Source: Acidobacteriota bacterium
GTDB lineage: Bacteria; Acidobacteriota; Vicinamibacteria; Vicinamibacterales; UBA2999
Reading direction: 5' to 3'
DNA length: 5,356 bases
NCBI GenBank assembly: GCA_013813075.1
Contig: JACCSI010000263.1
Location: forward strand, 1-5,356
Part shown: piece by piece, positions 1 to 5,356 of the stretch
How positions within the stretch are numbered: the first letter of the stretch is position 1
How the letters are laid out: each line of letters starts with the position of its first letter
Made by a program: the position numbers and the translations under genes
Notes under the pieces: generated by a model
The model's database searches: none
Told to the model about the DNA's origin: nothing
What the model saw: the letters and a program-made list of their open reading frames with translations, nothing else

Positions 1-69
1 GAAAACGCCAGGCCACGGCGCGCTGACGACCCGCAGGTATGGGGCACGCCCTTCGTCATCACGTCATGA
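1..69 (+). CDS. Possible C-terminal end of an unidentified gene (partial)
   Basis: Frame 1 is open from the window edge to a TGA at 67-69 and would encode 22 residues ending in QVWGTPFVITS. About 17 of 22 third codon positions are G or C, in keeping with the surrounding genes. The stop lies in the palindrome TCATGA (64-69), which also supplies the TGA of the methyltransferase gene on the other strand, so the two genes would converge with their stop codons touching. I recognise no family from so short a tail. On the minus strand an ATG at 59 is also open to the edge (MTKGVPHTCGSS...) with similar third-position GC, so the choice of strand is uncertain. Confidence 0.25.
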   Translation, partial: ENARPRRADDPQVWGTPFVITS

Positions 70-600
70 TCCCGTCAGCCGATAGTGCCCTGTTTTCGCG
101 CCTTCCAATGCCAACAGATGCGCTTTGGTGTCAAGCCCGCCGGCGAACCCCGTGAGTTTGCCCGTGGATCCGATGACCCGATGGCACGGCGCAATGATCG
201 AGACCGGATTTCTGCCGTTTGCCGCCCCGACAGCCCGCACCGCACTGGGATTCCCAATTTGTCTCGCGATCTGCCCGTAGGATCGCGTCTCCCCGAACGG
301 AATCGTGAGCAGTGCGTTCCACACCTGGCGTTGAAACGCCGTTCCCGTCACATCCAGCTTCACAGTGAACTCTTTCCGCTGCCCAGCAAAGTATTCCCCA
401 AGCTGCCGCGCGGTCTCGACAAGCACGGGATGCCGGTCGTCTTCTGCTTCGACGGTCAGCCGCACACGACGCGGGCAGTCCTTCGCCCACAGGATGCCGG
501 CGAGGCCTTCATCCGTCGCAATCAACGTCAGCCGCCCGATCGGAGAGTCCACCATTTTGTAGACGTAACGCTTCTCTGTTCTGTCAACGACCTTGGCCAT
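64..600 (-). CDS. ogt: Methylated-DNA--[protein]-cysteine S-methyltransferase (Ogt/MGMT family)
   Basis: This 178-residue cytoplasmic suicide enzyme moves alkyl groups from O6-alkylguanine (and O4-alkylthymine) in DNA to its own cysteine. The active site is PCHRVIG with the acceptor Cys139. Upstream lie FQRQVW (89-94), which opens the DNA-binding domain, and the AVRAVGAANGRNP stretch, whose Arg122 sits 17 residues before the cysteine, as does the arginine finger of human MGMT. Residues 12-85 form the N-terminal ribonuclease H-like domain. Length and motif order are normal for Ogt. The frame is open back to 684, but I chose the ATG at 600 because AGGAG (608-612) precedes it by 7 bases and the family N-terminus starts there. 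It is divergent from the Ada-AlkA fusion gene and very probably co-regulated with it through the paired sites between them. Family assignment is certain; whether it is orthologous to E. coli ogt or only similar is not resolved. Confidence 0.96.
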   Translation of the reverse strand: MAKVVDRTEKRYVYKMVDSPIGRLTLIATDEGLAGILWAKDCPRRVRLTVEAEDDRHPVLVETARQLGEYFAGQRKEFTVKLDVTGTAFQRQVWNALLTIPFGETRSYGQIARQIGNPSAVRAVGAANGRNPVSIIAPCHRVIGSTGKLTGFAGGLDTKAHLLALEGAKTGHYRLTGS

Positions 601-607
601 TGCGATG

Positions 608-612
608 CTCCT
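608..612 (-). promoter_or_regulatory. Ribosome binding site of ogt
   Basis: On the minus strand this reads AGGAG, inside GAGAGGAG, 7 bases before the ATG at 600. It decides the start codon: the longer open frame to 684 has no comparable signal and would run through the promoter. Confidence 0.8.
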
Positions 613-632
613 CTCGACATCTGTTCCACTTG

Positions 633-661
633 AATATAGAGCGCGCACGGCAACCCTGCTC
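633..661 (-). promoter_or_regulatory. Putative ogt promoter, activator-dependent type
   Basis: On the minus strand TATATT (638-633) is a good -10 hexamer. At the standard 17-bp spacing the -35 position reads GAGCAG (661-656), which has no likeness to TTGACA. That -35 position is the last six bases of the conserved 20-bp site at 656-675. A good -10, no -35 and a candidate activator site over the -35 position are the usual features of a class II activated promoter. Transcription would begin near 626, giving a leader of about 26 bases that contains the AGGAG. This is inference from sequence only. Confidence 0.45.
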
Positions 662-675
662 GCCGGTTTCGGACA
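656..675 (-). promoter_or_regulatory. Putative Ada-type (AraC-family) operator facing ogt
   Basis: On the minus strand this reads TGTCCGAAACCGGCGAGCAG. It matches the plus-strand site at 697-716 at 15 of 20 positions, the first nine identical, and then GGC, G and AG at equal spacing. It points towards ogt and ends 17 bp before TATATT. A conserved 9-bp half followed by a looser half about one helical turn on suits the two helix-turn-helix motifs of an AraC-type domain. It does not resemble the E. coli Ada box AAAGCGCA. The likely binder is the neighbouring Ada-AlkA fusion protein, but this is inferred. Confidence 0.5.
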
Positions 676-696
676 GCGTGTCACGAATAATTATCA

Positions 697-716
697 TGTC
701 CGAAAATGGCTGGAAG
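697..716 (+). promoter_or_regulatory. Putative Ada-type (AraC-family) operator facing the Ada-AlkA gene
   Basis: This reads TGTCCGAAAATGGCTGGAAG and is the outward-facing partner of the site at 656-675, the two separated by 21 bp that include the AT-rich palindrome ATAATTAT (687-694). It ends 17 bp before the hexamer TATGGT, the same distance as its partner to the ogt -10. It would allow the fusion protein to activate its own gene, as methylated Ada does in E. coli. The shared outer nine bases form a perfect inverted repeat, 667-675 with 697-705. Confidence 0.5.
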
Positions 717-739
717 CTCTTCGCCTGTTGCCGTATGGT
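711..739 (+). promoter_or_regulatory. Putative Ada-AlkA promoter, possibly leaderless
   Basis: TATGGT (734-739) lies 17 bp after the end of the operator-like site. Its -35 position, TGGAAG (711-716), has no consensus character and coincides with the last six bases of that site. Only seven bases (740-746) separate TATGGT from the ATG at 747, so transcription from it would start at or next to the start codon and yield a leaderless mRNA. The G-rich run just before the ATG (740-744) could instead act as a poor ribosome site for a transcript begun further upstream. Confidence 0.35.
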
Positions 740-746
740 GGGGGTC

Positions 747-2240
747 ATGGATCAGGATAGCCGCGGGCTCTACACCGCCCTGACAGCCCGCGATTCGCGA
801 TTCGACGGCGTGTTCTTCGTCGGCGTCACGTCGACCGACGTGTACTGCCGGCCGATTTGTCCCGCGAAAACGCCCAAAGAGGCCAACTGCCGCTTCTTCG
901 CCACGCCGCAGGAAGCCGAGCAGGAGGGCTTTCGGCCCTGCCTGCGTTGTCGTCCGGAACTGGCGCCGGGGAGTGCGCCGGTGGACGATGCGCAACGCAT
1001 TGCGCAGCTGATTGTGCAACGACTGGAGGAAGGAAACCTCGGCGAGAAGGCGGGACTCGAGGAGGTCGCGGACCAGTTCGAGCTGAGCTCACGGCAGCTT
1101 CGCCGCATCGTCCTGAAAGAGCTGGGGGTACCGCCGATCCAGCTGCTGCTGACCCGCCGGTTGTTACTGGCCAAACAACTGTTGACCGAAACGACGCTGC
1201 CCATCACCGAAGTTGCGTTCGCCAGCGGATTCTCGAGCCTGCGTCGGTTTAACGACGCCTTCACCGGGCGTTATGGGATGCCGCCGACACGCCTGCGCAA
1301 GAGGGCGACTGACGACGCCGGCGCGATCGCTGACAGCGAGACGTCAACCCTGCAACTCTCGTATCGTCCACCATACGATTGGACGGGCATTCTCGGTTTT
1401 CTCGCGGCCCGTGCGCTTACGGGCATCGAGCAGGTGACGGACAGCTCATATGCCCGCACCGTGCAGCTGGGCAAGGCGAAGGGCTGGATCACGGTAACGC
1501 AGTCGAAGAAGCGGCACGCGCTCAGCGTCGAGTTCACGCACAGCCTGACGCCCGTGCTGCCGGCAGTGCTCAGCCGACTCCGGGCGCTGTTCGATCTCAA
1601 CGCGCGGCCCGACCTGATTGCAGAACATCTCGGCAAGGACGCGCGCCTGCAATCTGCCGTCAAGGCCAACCCTGGCCTGCGCGTGCCCGGTGCCTTCAGC
1701 GGCTTCGAGATGGGCCTGCGCGCGATTCTGGGTCAGCAGGTGACGGTGAAAGCGGCCACCACCCTTGCCTGCCGCTTTGTCGAGGCGTTCGGTGAACCCA
1801 TCGTCACGCCGTTTGCGGCGCTGAATCGCCTGACCCCCGCACCAGCTCGAATCGCCCAGGCCAGCGTCGATGACATCGCTCGACATGGCATTGTCTCCTC
1901 GCGTTGCAAGAGCATCATCGCGTTGGCGCAAGTGCAGGGATCGGGCGGGCTTGGTCTCGACGGAGGTGCGCATCACAATCCCGACGACTCCATCAAGCGG
2001 CTGGCCGAATTGCCGGGGATCGGCCCGTGGACGGCGCACTACATTGCGATGCGCGCCCTTCGCTGGCCCGACGCCTTTCCGAAAGAAGACATCGTGGTGC
2101 GTCACAACCTCGGTGGCGTCACGGCAAAAGAGGCAGAGGTGTTGTCACAATGCTGGCGGCCGTGGCGCAGCTACGCGGTCATGCATGTCTGGGCCATGAA
2201 AAGGCCTTTAATGACCTCGGAGGTGGTGGCGTCTGATTGA
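747..2240 (+). CDS. Ada-AlkA fusion: methylphosphotriester sensor, AraC-type regulator and 3-methyladenine DNA glycosylase II
   Basis: This protein has 497 residues in three parts. Residues 1-75 are the Ada N-terminal domain: Cys34, Cys38, Cys65 and Cys68 match its four zinc ligands, and Cys34 corresponds to E. coli Cys38, which takes the methyl group from backbone phosphotriesters. Residues about 80-186 are an AraC-type double helix-turn-helix (ITEVAFASGFSSLRRFNDAF...YGMPPTRLR). Residues about 202-490 are a full AlkA: N-terminal fold, GLRAILGQQVT (Gln330), helix-hairpin-helix LPGIGPWTAHY (422-432) and catalytic Asp448. Trp428, Tyr432, Asp448 and Trp482 fit E. coli AlkA Trp218, Tyr222, Asp238 and Trp272 in spacing. 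The protein should sense alkylation, activate transcription and excise N3- and N7-alkylpurines. The frame is open back to 600, but the Ada family starts at MDQDSRGLY, so I took the ATG at 747. No O6-methyltransferase domain is present; the divergent ogt supplies it. Ada-AlkA fusions are known, for example in Mycobacterium tuberculosis. Confidence 0.95.
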   Translation: MDQDSRGLYTALTARDSRFDGVFFVGVTSTDVYCRPICPAKTPKEANCRFFATPQEAEQEGFRPCLRCRPELAPGSAPVDDAQRIAQLIVQRLEEGNLGEKAGLEEVADQFELSSRQLRRIVLKELGVPPIQLLLTRRLLLAKQLLTETTLPITEVAFASGFSSLRRFNDAFTGRYGMPPTRLRKRATDDAGAIADSETSTLQLSYRPPYDWTGILGFLAARALTGIEQVTDSSYARTVQLGKAKGWITVTQSKKRHALSVEFTHSLTPVLPAVLSRLRALFDLNARPDLIAEHLGKDARLQSAVKANPGLRVPGAFSGFEMGLRAILGQQVTVKAATTLACRFVEAFGEPIVTPFAALNRLTPAPARIAQASVDDIARHGIVSSRCKSIIALAQVQGSGGLGLDGGAHHNPDDSIKRLAELPGIGPWTAHYIAMRALRWPDAFPKEDIVVRHNLGGVTAKEAEVLSQCWRPWRSYAVMHVWAMKRPLMTSEVVASD

Positions 2241-2258
2241 GCCGCTGAGCGGCGTTTT
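2241..2258 (+). terminator. Weak intrinsic terminator after the Ada-AlkA gene
   Basis: GCCGC, loop TGA, GCGGC forms a five-pair all-GC stem directly after the stop codon and is followed by GTTTT. The stem and T run are short, so it may be only partly effective. It lies in the 73-bp gap between the converging fusion gene and DUF3179 gene, which otherwise shows no element. Confidence 0.4.
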
Positions 2259-2313
2259 CCGCAAACTTAAGGCTGACCACTCTTGCGCGTTGCGGCAGCG
2301 TCGCGAGTTCTCA

Positions 2314-3834
2314 CTATTTGAGGAGCACCGTCTCCGGGTACTGTGCGACCCATCCGAACCAGAAGGCGCGGTGGGCTGGAACGCGCGCGAGCCGGACACC
2401 GGCCTCGCTCACCAGCGCGTCGGCCGTTTCGGCCCACCGCTGACCGTTCGTATCGCGGAGTATTCCGTCGGCGCCGCGCGCGCGCAAGGTGTGCGCGCCG
2501 CGCTCGTACACCACATTGGCGCCCCCCTTCGATGTGACGACAAGAAAGCCGCGGCCTCCCGCCTCGAATGCGTAGAGTGGTTCGCGTCGCAGCCGATCGA
2601 CGGAAATGGCGACGGGTGATGCGTCCTTCCCGATAATCTCGGGCCGCAGCACCAGTACTTCGTCCTTGTTCTTGAGCCGTGAATCCGTCGCCGGCACTTC
2701 GAACATCAACTGGTCCGTCGCAAAGTAGTCGCGATACGCTGCCCCTTCGGCGTAGTCGCGCTTGTAGCCGGTCTCGAGCGACAGCACCGTGGTCGAGGGA
2801 TGCTCACGCCTCCACTCGCCCCACGTCGTCGTCACGACGGCATGGAAGGGCAACTGCAGGCCGCTGTCAACGAGCGACCCGACCACCGGTACGCCCTCGA
2901 GCGACGACCACAGACTCCGCGTTTCCTCGTCGAACATCAGCTTGTTCGACCGGTACAGCAGGCCGCTCGTCCCGAAGGTGAAGCGGCGGCCGGCGGTGCC
3001 GCTCTCATACGGAATCACCGTGCCGCAGAGGGTGCAGTAGACCACGGTCAGGTCAACGCCACCGAGCCGGTCGGTCGCCATTTCGTGCCACGCGAGGATG
3101 CGCTTTGGATAGGCGCGCGCGTCGCCGTTGACGACAATGCCGAACACGATGTGACCGTCGCGAAGCCAAGGGGCTTGCGCGGCCGGGACGTTTTTGGGGG
3201 AACGGAGTGGCGGAATGCCATTGACGGGCACGCCGCCCCAATCGATTTCATCCAAGCGTATCGTGGCCCTCACCCGCGAAGGGAAGAACGCCCGGAACCG
3301 CGGGTCGATCTTCGAATAGAGTTCGGCTTTGAAGGCTGCATAGTCCTGATGCGGGGCGTATGGCAGCGCCCACATCCATCGTCGCCACGCGCGCAGATTG
3401 TCGCCAAATCGATTGCGGGTCTGCCGTTCCAGGAACTGCGTGAGTCGGCGCCGCGTGTCTGCGCCTTGACGCTCCCGAGAGGGCAGCACGGGGAAGTCGT
3501 CGCGCGCCACCGTGCCACCCGATCGCTCCTCGTCCACCGGATCGTCGAGGGTCTGAGACCCTGGATCCTCGGCGGCTCGAGGCCCCCGTGGCGACGGCAG
3601 GAATCTGGCGACGTCCACGATCATCGCGGCGTGGCCGTCTCGCCAGCGAGCGGCGATTTCTTCTCGTGCCGCCTGTGCCTGCCGTTGATCAGGCCCGGCG
3701 GCGGCGATGAATGCCTGCCAGGGCGGTTCGCCAAGTCCCCGCTCCTGCGCGGTTGGCGCATGACTTGCGGCGACCATCGCGACAGCAAGCATGAGATAGC
3801 GTCGCCGCAGAGCCTTATTTTTGTGGGCGCGCAC
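2314..3834 (-). CDS. Exported DUF3179 domain-containing protein
   Basis: This protein has 506 residues. Residues 1-30 look like a Sec signal peptide: basic RAHKNKALRRRY, hydrophobic LMLAVAMVAA, then a likely cut after SHAPTAQ. No lipobox cysteine is seen, so a periplasmic or exported location is inferred. Residues about 200-505 carry the DUF3179 pattern: NGIPPLRSPK, the GDARAYPKRILAWHEMATD stretch, VVYCTLCGT with Cys267 and Cys270, FGTSGLLYRSNKLMFDEETRSLW, TTWGEWRREHP, and a closing RVPAHRAFWFGW. The function of this family is not known to me; the CxxC pair could bind metal or be redox active, but this is untested. Residues 31-195 are a charged, mainly helical extension with no domain I recognise. 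The start is GTG at 3834 with GAGG four bases upstream; the next candidate, ATG at 3792, lacks a ribosome site and would remove the basic part of the signal. It follows the CorC-like gene by 84 bp on the same strand and may share its transcript. Confidence 0.9.
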   Translation of the reverse strand: MRAHKNKALRRRYLMLAVAMVAASHAPTAQERGLGEPPWQAFIAAAGPDQRQAQAAREEIAARWRDGHAAMIVDVARFLPSPRGPRAAEDPGSQTLDDPVDEERSGGTVARDDFPVLPSRERQGADTRRRLTQFLERQTRNRFGDNLRAWRRWMWALPYAPHQDYAAFKAELYSKIDPRFRAFFPSRVRATIRLDEIDWGGVPVNGIPPLRSPKNVPAAQAPWLRDGHIVFGIVVNGDARAYPKRILAWHEMATDRLGGVDLTVVYCTLCGTVIPYESGTAGRRFTFGTSGLLYRSNKLMFDEETRSLWSSLEGVPVVGSLVDSGLQLPFHAVVTTTWGEWRREHPSTTVLSLETGYKRDYAEGAAYRDYFATDQLMFEVPATDSRLKNKDEVLVLRPEIIGKDASPVAISVDRLRREPLYAFEAGGRGFLVVTSKGGANVVYERGAHTLRARGADGILRDTNGQRWAETADALVSEAGVRLARVPAHRAFWFGWVAQYPETVLLK

Positions 3835-3918
3835 GATGCCTCATGGTCTTGAACACGCCCAGGAAGGCGAGAATTGGCAATCTATCATTTCGAGCCGACA
3901 ACACGCGGCACACGTTCG

Positions 3919-5292
3919 TCACGAAGGATGTTTGACCTGTTTCGCAGCGATTCCGACGGTTCCGGTCCCGGGCGCAACCGGCAAGAGACGAACGCTCGAT
4001 ACGCGCAGGCCGTCGCGCGCTTCGACTCGCAGCGTGCGGCCCTCAACCGTGATTTCCTCGCCAATCGCCGGAAAGCGGCCGAGAACGGCGGTGAACAGTC
4101 CGCCCACGGTGTCGACGCTCTCGTGGGATTCGTCGACCAAACGGACGCCGGCTGCCTCTGCAAACTCCTCCACGCGCATCAGTCCGTCCAGGAGCAGGGA
4201 GCCGTCTGCCTCGATCGTCCCCTCAGTTGGAGCGTTGACCTCAGTTGATAGCGTGTCGTCGATGCGGCCGACGAGCGCTTCGAGCAGATCCCTCAGAGTG
4301 ACCATGCCTGCCGTTCCACCGTACTCATCGACCACCACGGCCGTGTGGCAGCGGTTTGCCCGCATGTCTTCGAGGAGTTCGGCAGCGAACCTTGTCTCCG
4401 GCGCCAGCATGGGTGGCCGAATCAACGAGCGGAGGTCGAAGGCGTGCGGCGGCGCGGTGCGGTGCTTGAACAGCTCTCGCACGTGGAGAATACCGAGCAC
4501 GTGGTCAAGCGAGCCTTCGTAGACGGGCAATCGGTTGCGACGCGTGGTTTCTGCGATGCGGAGCAACTCCTCGAGCGTCGAGCTCACCGGGACGGCTTCA
4601 ATTTCGGTGCGAGGGGTCATCAGGGAGGCGGCGGTCAGGTCTCCGAAGGCGAACGCGCGGCGCGCAATCCGCGCCTCGGCGTCATCGACCACTCCCGCAT
4701 TCTGCATGCCGGTCACGAGCAGACGCAGCTCCTCGACCGAGTGGACCATTTCGTGTCCGCTCGCGGGTTCGAGTCCAAAGAGCTTCAGGGTCCCGTTACC
4801 CACGGCATTGAGTGCCGTGATCGGCCACTTGAACACCGCGTGAAATACCTGAATGGGGCGGGCGACCCACAGGGACGTGATCTCGGGACGCTGAAGGGCG
4901 AGACCTTTGGGGGCCAGCTCGCCAATCACGATGTGGAGGCCGGTGATGATTGCAAAGGCGACGCCGATCGCCACTCCGTGAGCTGCCGCCGGAGCGAATC
5001 CGCCGACAACGAACGTCAGCGGGGGTTCCAGCAGATGCGCCAGGGCAGGTTCGCCGATCCATCCCAGTGCGAGCGAGGCCAACGTGATGCCGAACTGCGT
5101 GGCGGCGATGTACGCGTCAAGATGCCCGACGACTGCTTTCGCGGCTGCGGCACCAGCGCGCCCCTCGTTGACCAGCTGTTCGAGGCGTGAGCGACGGACC
5201 GCCACGATCGCAAACTCAGTGGCGACGAAAAACCCATTCGCGATGACGAGAAGAAAGACTGCGGCCAGGCCAAAGGTCGAAGACAACTCCAT
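3919..5292 (-). CDS. CNNM/CorC-family membrane protein (DUF21, CBS pair, CorC_HlyC)
   Basis: This 457-residue inner-membrane protein is often named hemolysin-family or TlyC/CorC-like; the hemolysin label is historical. Residues about 3-180 are the DUF21 (CNNM) membrane domain with hydrophobic segments near 5-30, 60-80 and 104-126, and the signature GELAPKGLAL (124-133). Two CBS domains follow (about 219-277 and 289-347, the second with VVVDEYGGTAGMVTLRDLLE), then a CorC_HlyC domain (about 361-439). Relatives are linked to Mg2+ or Co2+ export and tolerance, with CBS domains that bind ATP in some members. The substrate here is not established. The first helix reads NGFFVATEFA, where many CorC and CNNM proteins have a serine after FF. 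I chose the ATG at 5292 because the membrane domain begins there; a GTG at 5331 in the same frame would add 13 residues not typical of the family. No clear Shine-Dalgarno is present. A short tail rich in Gly, Thr and Val closes the protein. Confidence 0.93.
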   Translation of the reverse strand: MELSSTFGLAAVFLLVIANGFFVATEFAIVAVRRSRLEQLVNEGRAGAAAAKAVVGHLDAYIAATQFGITLASLALGWIGEPALAHLLEPPLTFVVGGFAPAAAHGVAIGVAFAIITGLHIVIGELAPKGLALQRPEITSLWVARPIQVFHAVFKWPITALNAVGNGTLKLFGLEPASGHEMVHSVEELRLLVTGMQNAGVVDDAEARIARRAFAFGDLTAASLMTPRTEIEAVPVSSTLEELLRIAETTRRNRLPVYEGSLDHVLGILHVRELFKHRTAPPHAFDLRSLIRPPMLAPETRFAAELLEDMRANRCHTAVVVDEYGGTAGMVTLRDLLEALVGRIDDTLSTEVNAPTEGTIEADGSLLLDGLMRVEEFAEAAGVRLVDESHESVDTVGGLFTAVLGRFPAIGEEITVEGRTLRVEARDGLRVSSVRLLPVAPGTGTVGIAAKQVKHPS

Positions 5293-5356
5293 GGGGTATT
5301 CTGGCACTTGCGGACGCCGGCACCCGTGCACCGTACCGCCCAGTGGGGCGCCTGCT

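Noticed and set aside
692..697. TATCAT as a -10 hexamer for the Ada-AlkA gene
   Set aside because: It is a good -10 by sequence, but it overlaps the start of the operator-like site and has no usable -35 at 16-18 bp. The TATGGT at 734 has the same geometry as the ogt promoter.
600..746. N-terminal extension of the Ada-AlkA frame back to 600
   Set aside because: The added 49 residues match nothing in the Ada family, lack a ribosome site and would cover the shared regulatory region.
2480..2498. Hairpin GCGCGCA-AGGTG-TGCGCGC
   Set aside because: It lies well inside the DUF3179 coding frame, has no T run and is expected from GC-rich coding sequence.
2825..2840. Short palindrome CGTCGT-C-ACGACG
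   Set aside because: It encodes the Val-Val-Thr-Thr run in the DUF3179 protein, with a one-base loop that cannot form a normal hairpin.
2800..3852. Long plus-strand open frame opposite the DUF3179 gene (350 codons)
   Set aside because: The antisense frame is kept open by high GC. Its product is arginine- and proline-rich without recognisable motifs, while the minus strand gives a clear DUF3179 protein.
3835..3918. Separate promoter for the DUF3179 gene
   Set aside because: TTGTCG and TAGATT can be found on the minus strand but their spacing is only 11 bp, so no promoter is supported. Read-through from the CorC-like gene remains possible.
4345..5190. Plus-strand open frame of 281 codons opposite the CorC-like gene
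   Set aside because: It is a shadow of the minus-strand gene: no domain, low-complexity composition and no ribosome site. The minus strand carries DUF21, CBS and CorC_HlyC domains.
5298..5303. CAGAAT as an extended -10 just before the CorC-like start codon
   Set aside because: TGC precedes it on the minus strand, but there is no -35 and the match is modest; too weak to list as a promoter.

Overview
The window is a high-GC (roughly 60-65 %) stretch of bacterial chromosome with four complete, closely packed protein genes. There is no sign of mobile DNA, RNA genes or CRISPR. Gene content and the alanine- and arginine-rich coding style fit a high-GC soil or environmental bacterium. Acidobacteriota or Pseudomonadota are possible, but the phylum cannot be fixed from this sequence and I hold it loosely.

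Left half (about 64-2240): a divergent DNA-alkylation repair module. On the minus strand is an O6-methylguanine-DNA methyltransferase (Ogt/MGMT family, PCHR active site). On the plus strand, 146 bases away start to start, is a three-part protein. It carries the zinc-binding methylphosphotriester sensor of Ada, an AraC-type DNA-binding domain and a complete AlkA-type 3-methyladenine glycosylase. E. coli Ada keeps sensor, activator and methyltransferase in one chain and AlkA apart. Here the glycosylase is fused to the sensor and the methyltransferase is separate. Together the two proteins cover methylphosphotriester, O6-alkylguanine and N-alkylpurine damage.

The region between these genes holds the most interesting signal in the window. 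Two 20-bp sites match at 15 of 20 positions, including nine identical bases at the start (TGTCCGAAA). They point outwards, one towards each gene. Each ends exactly 17 bp before a -10-like hexamer (TATATT for ogt, TATGGT for the fusion gene). I infer that these are paired operators for the AraC-type domain, placed over the -35 position of both promoters, and that the fusion gene may be read from a leaderless mRNA.

Right half (2314-5292), minus strand: a CNNM/CorC-type membrane protein (DUF21, two CBS domains, CorC_HlyC domain) followed 84 bp downstream by an exported DUF3179 protein of unknown function. The DUF3179 gene converges on the fusion gene, with a weak terminator-like hairpin between them. 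The two minus-strand genes may be co-transcribed, but nothing ties them functionally to the repair module.

No gene-free stretch exceeds 300 bases. The short gaps at 3835-3918 and 5293-5356 show no convincing element beyond weak start signals. The first 69 bases may hold the tail of a further plus-strand gene.
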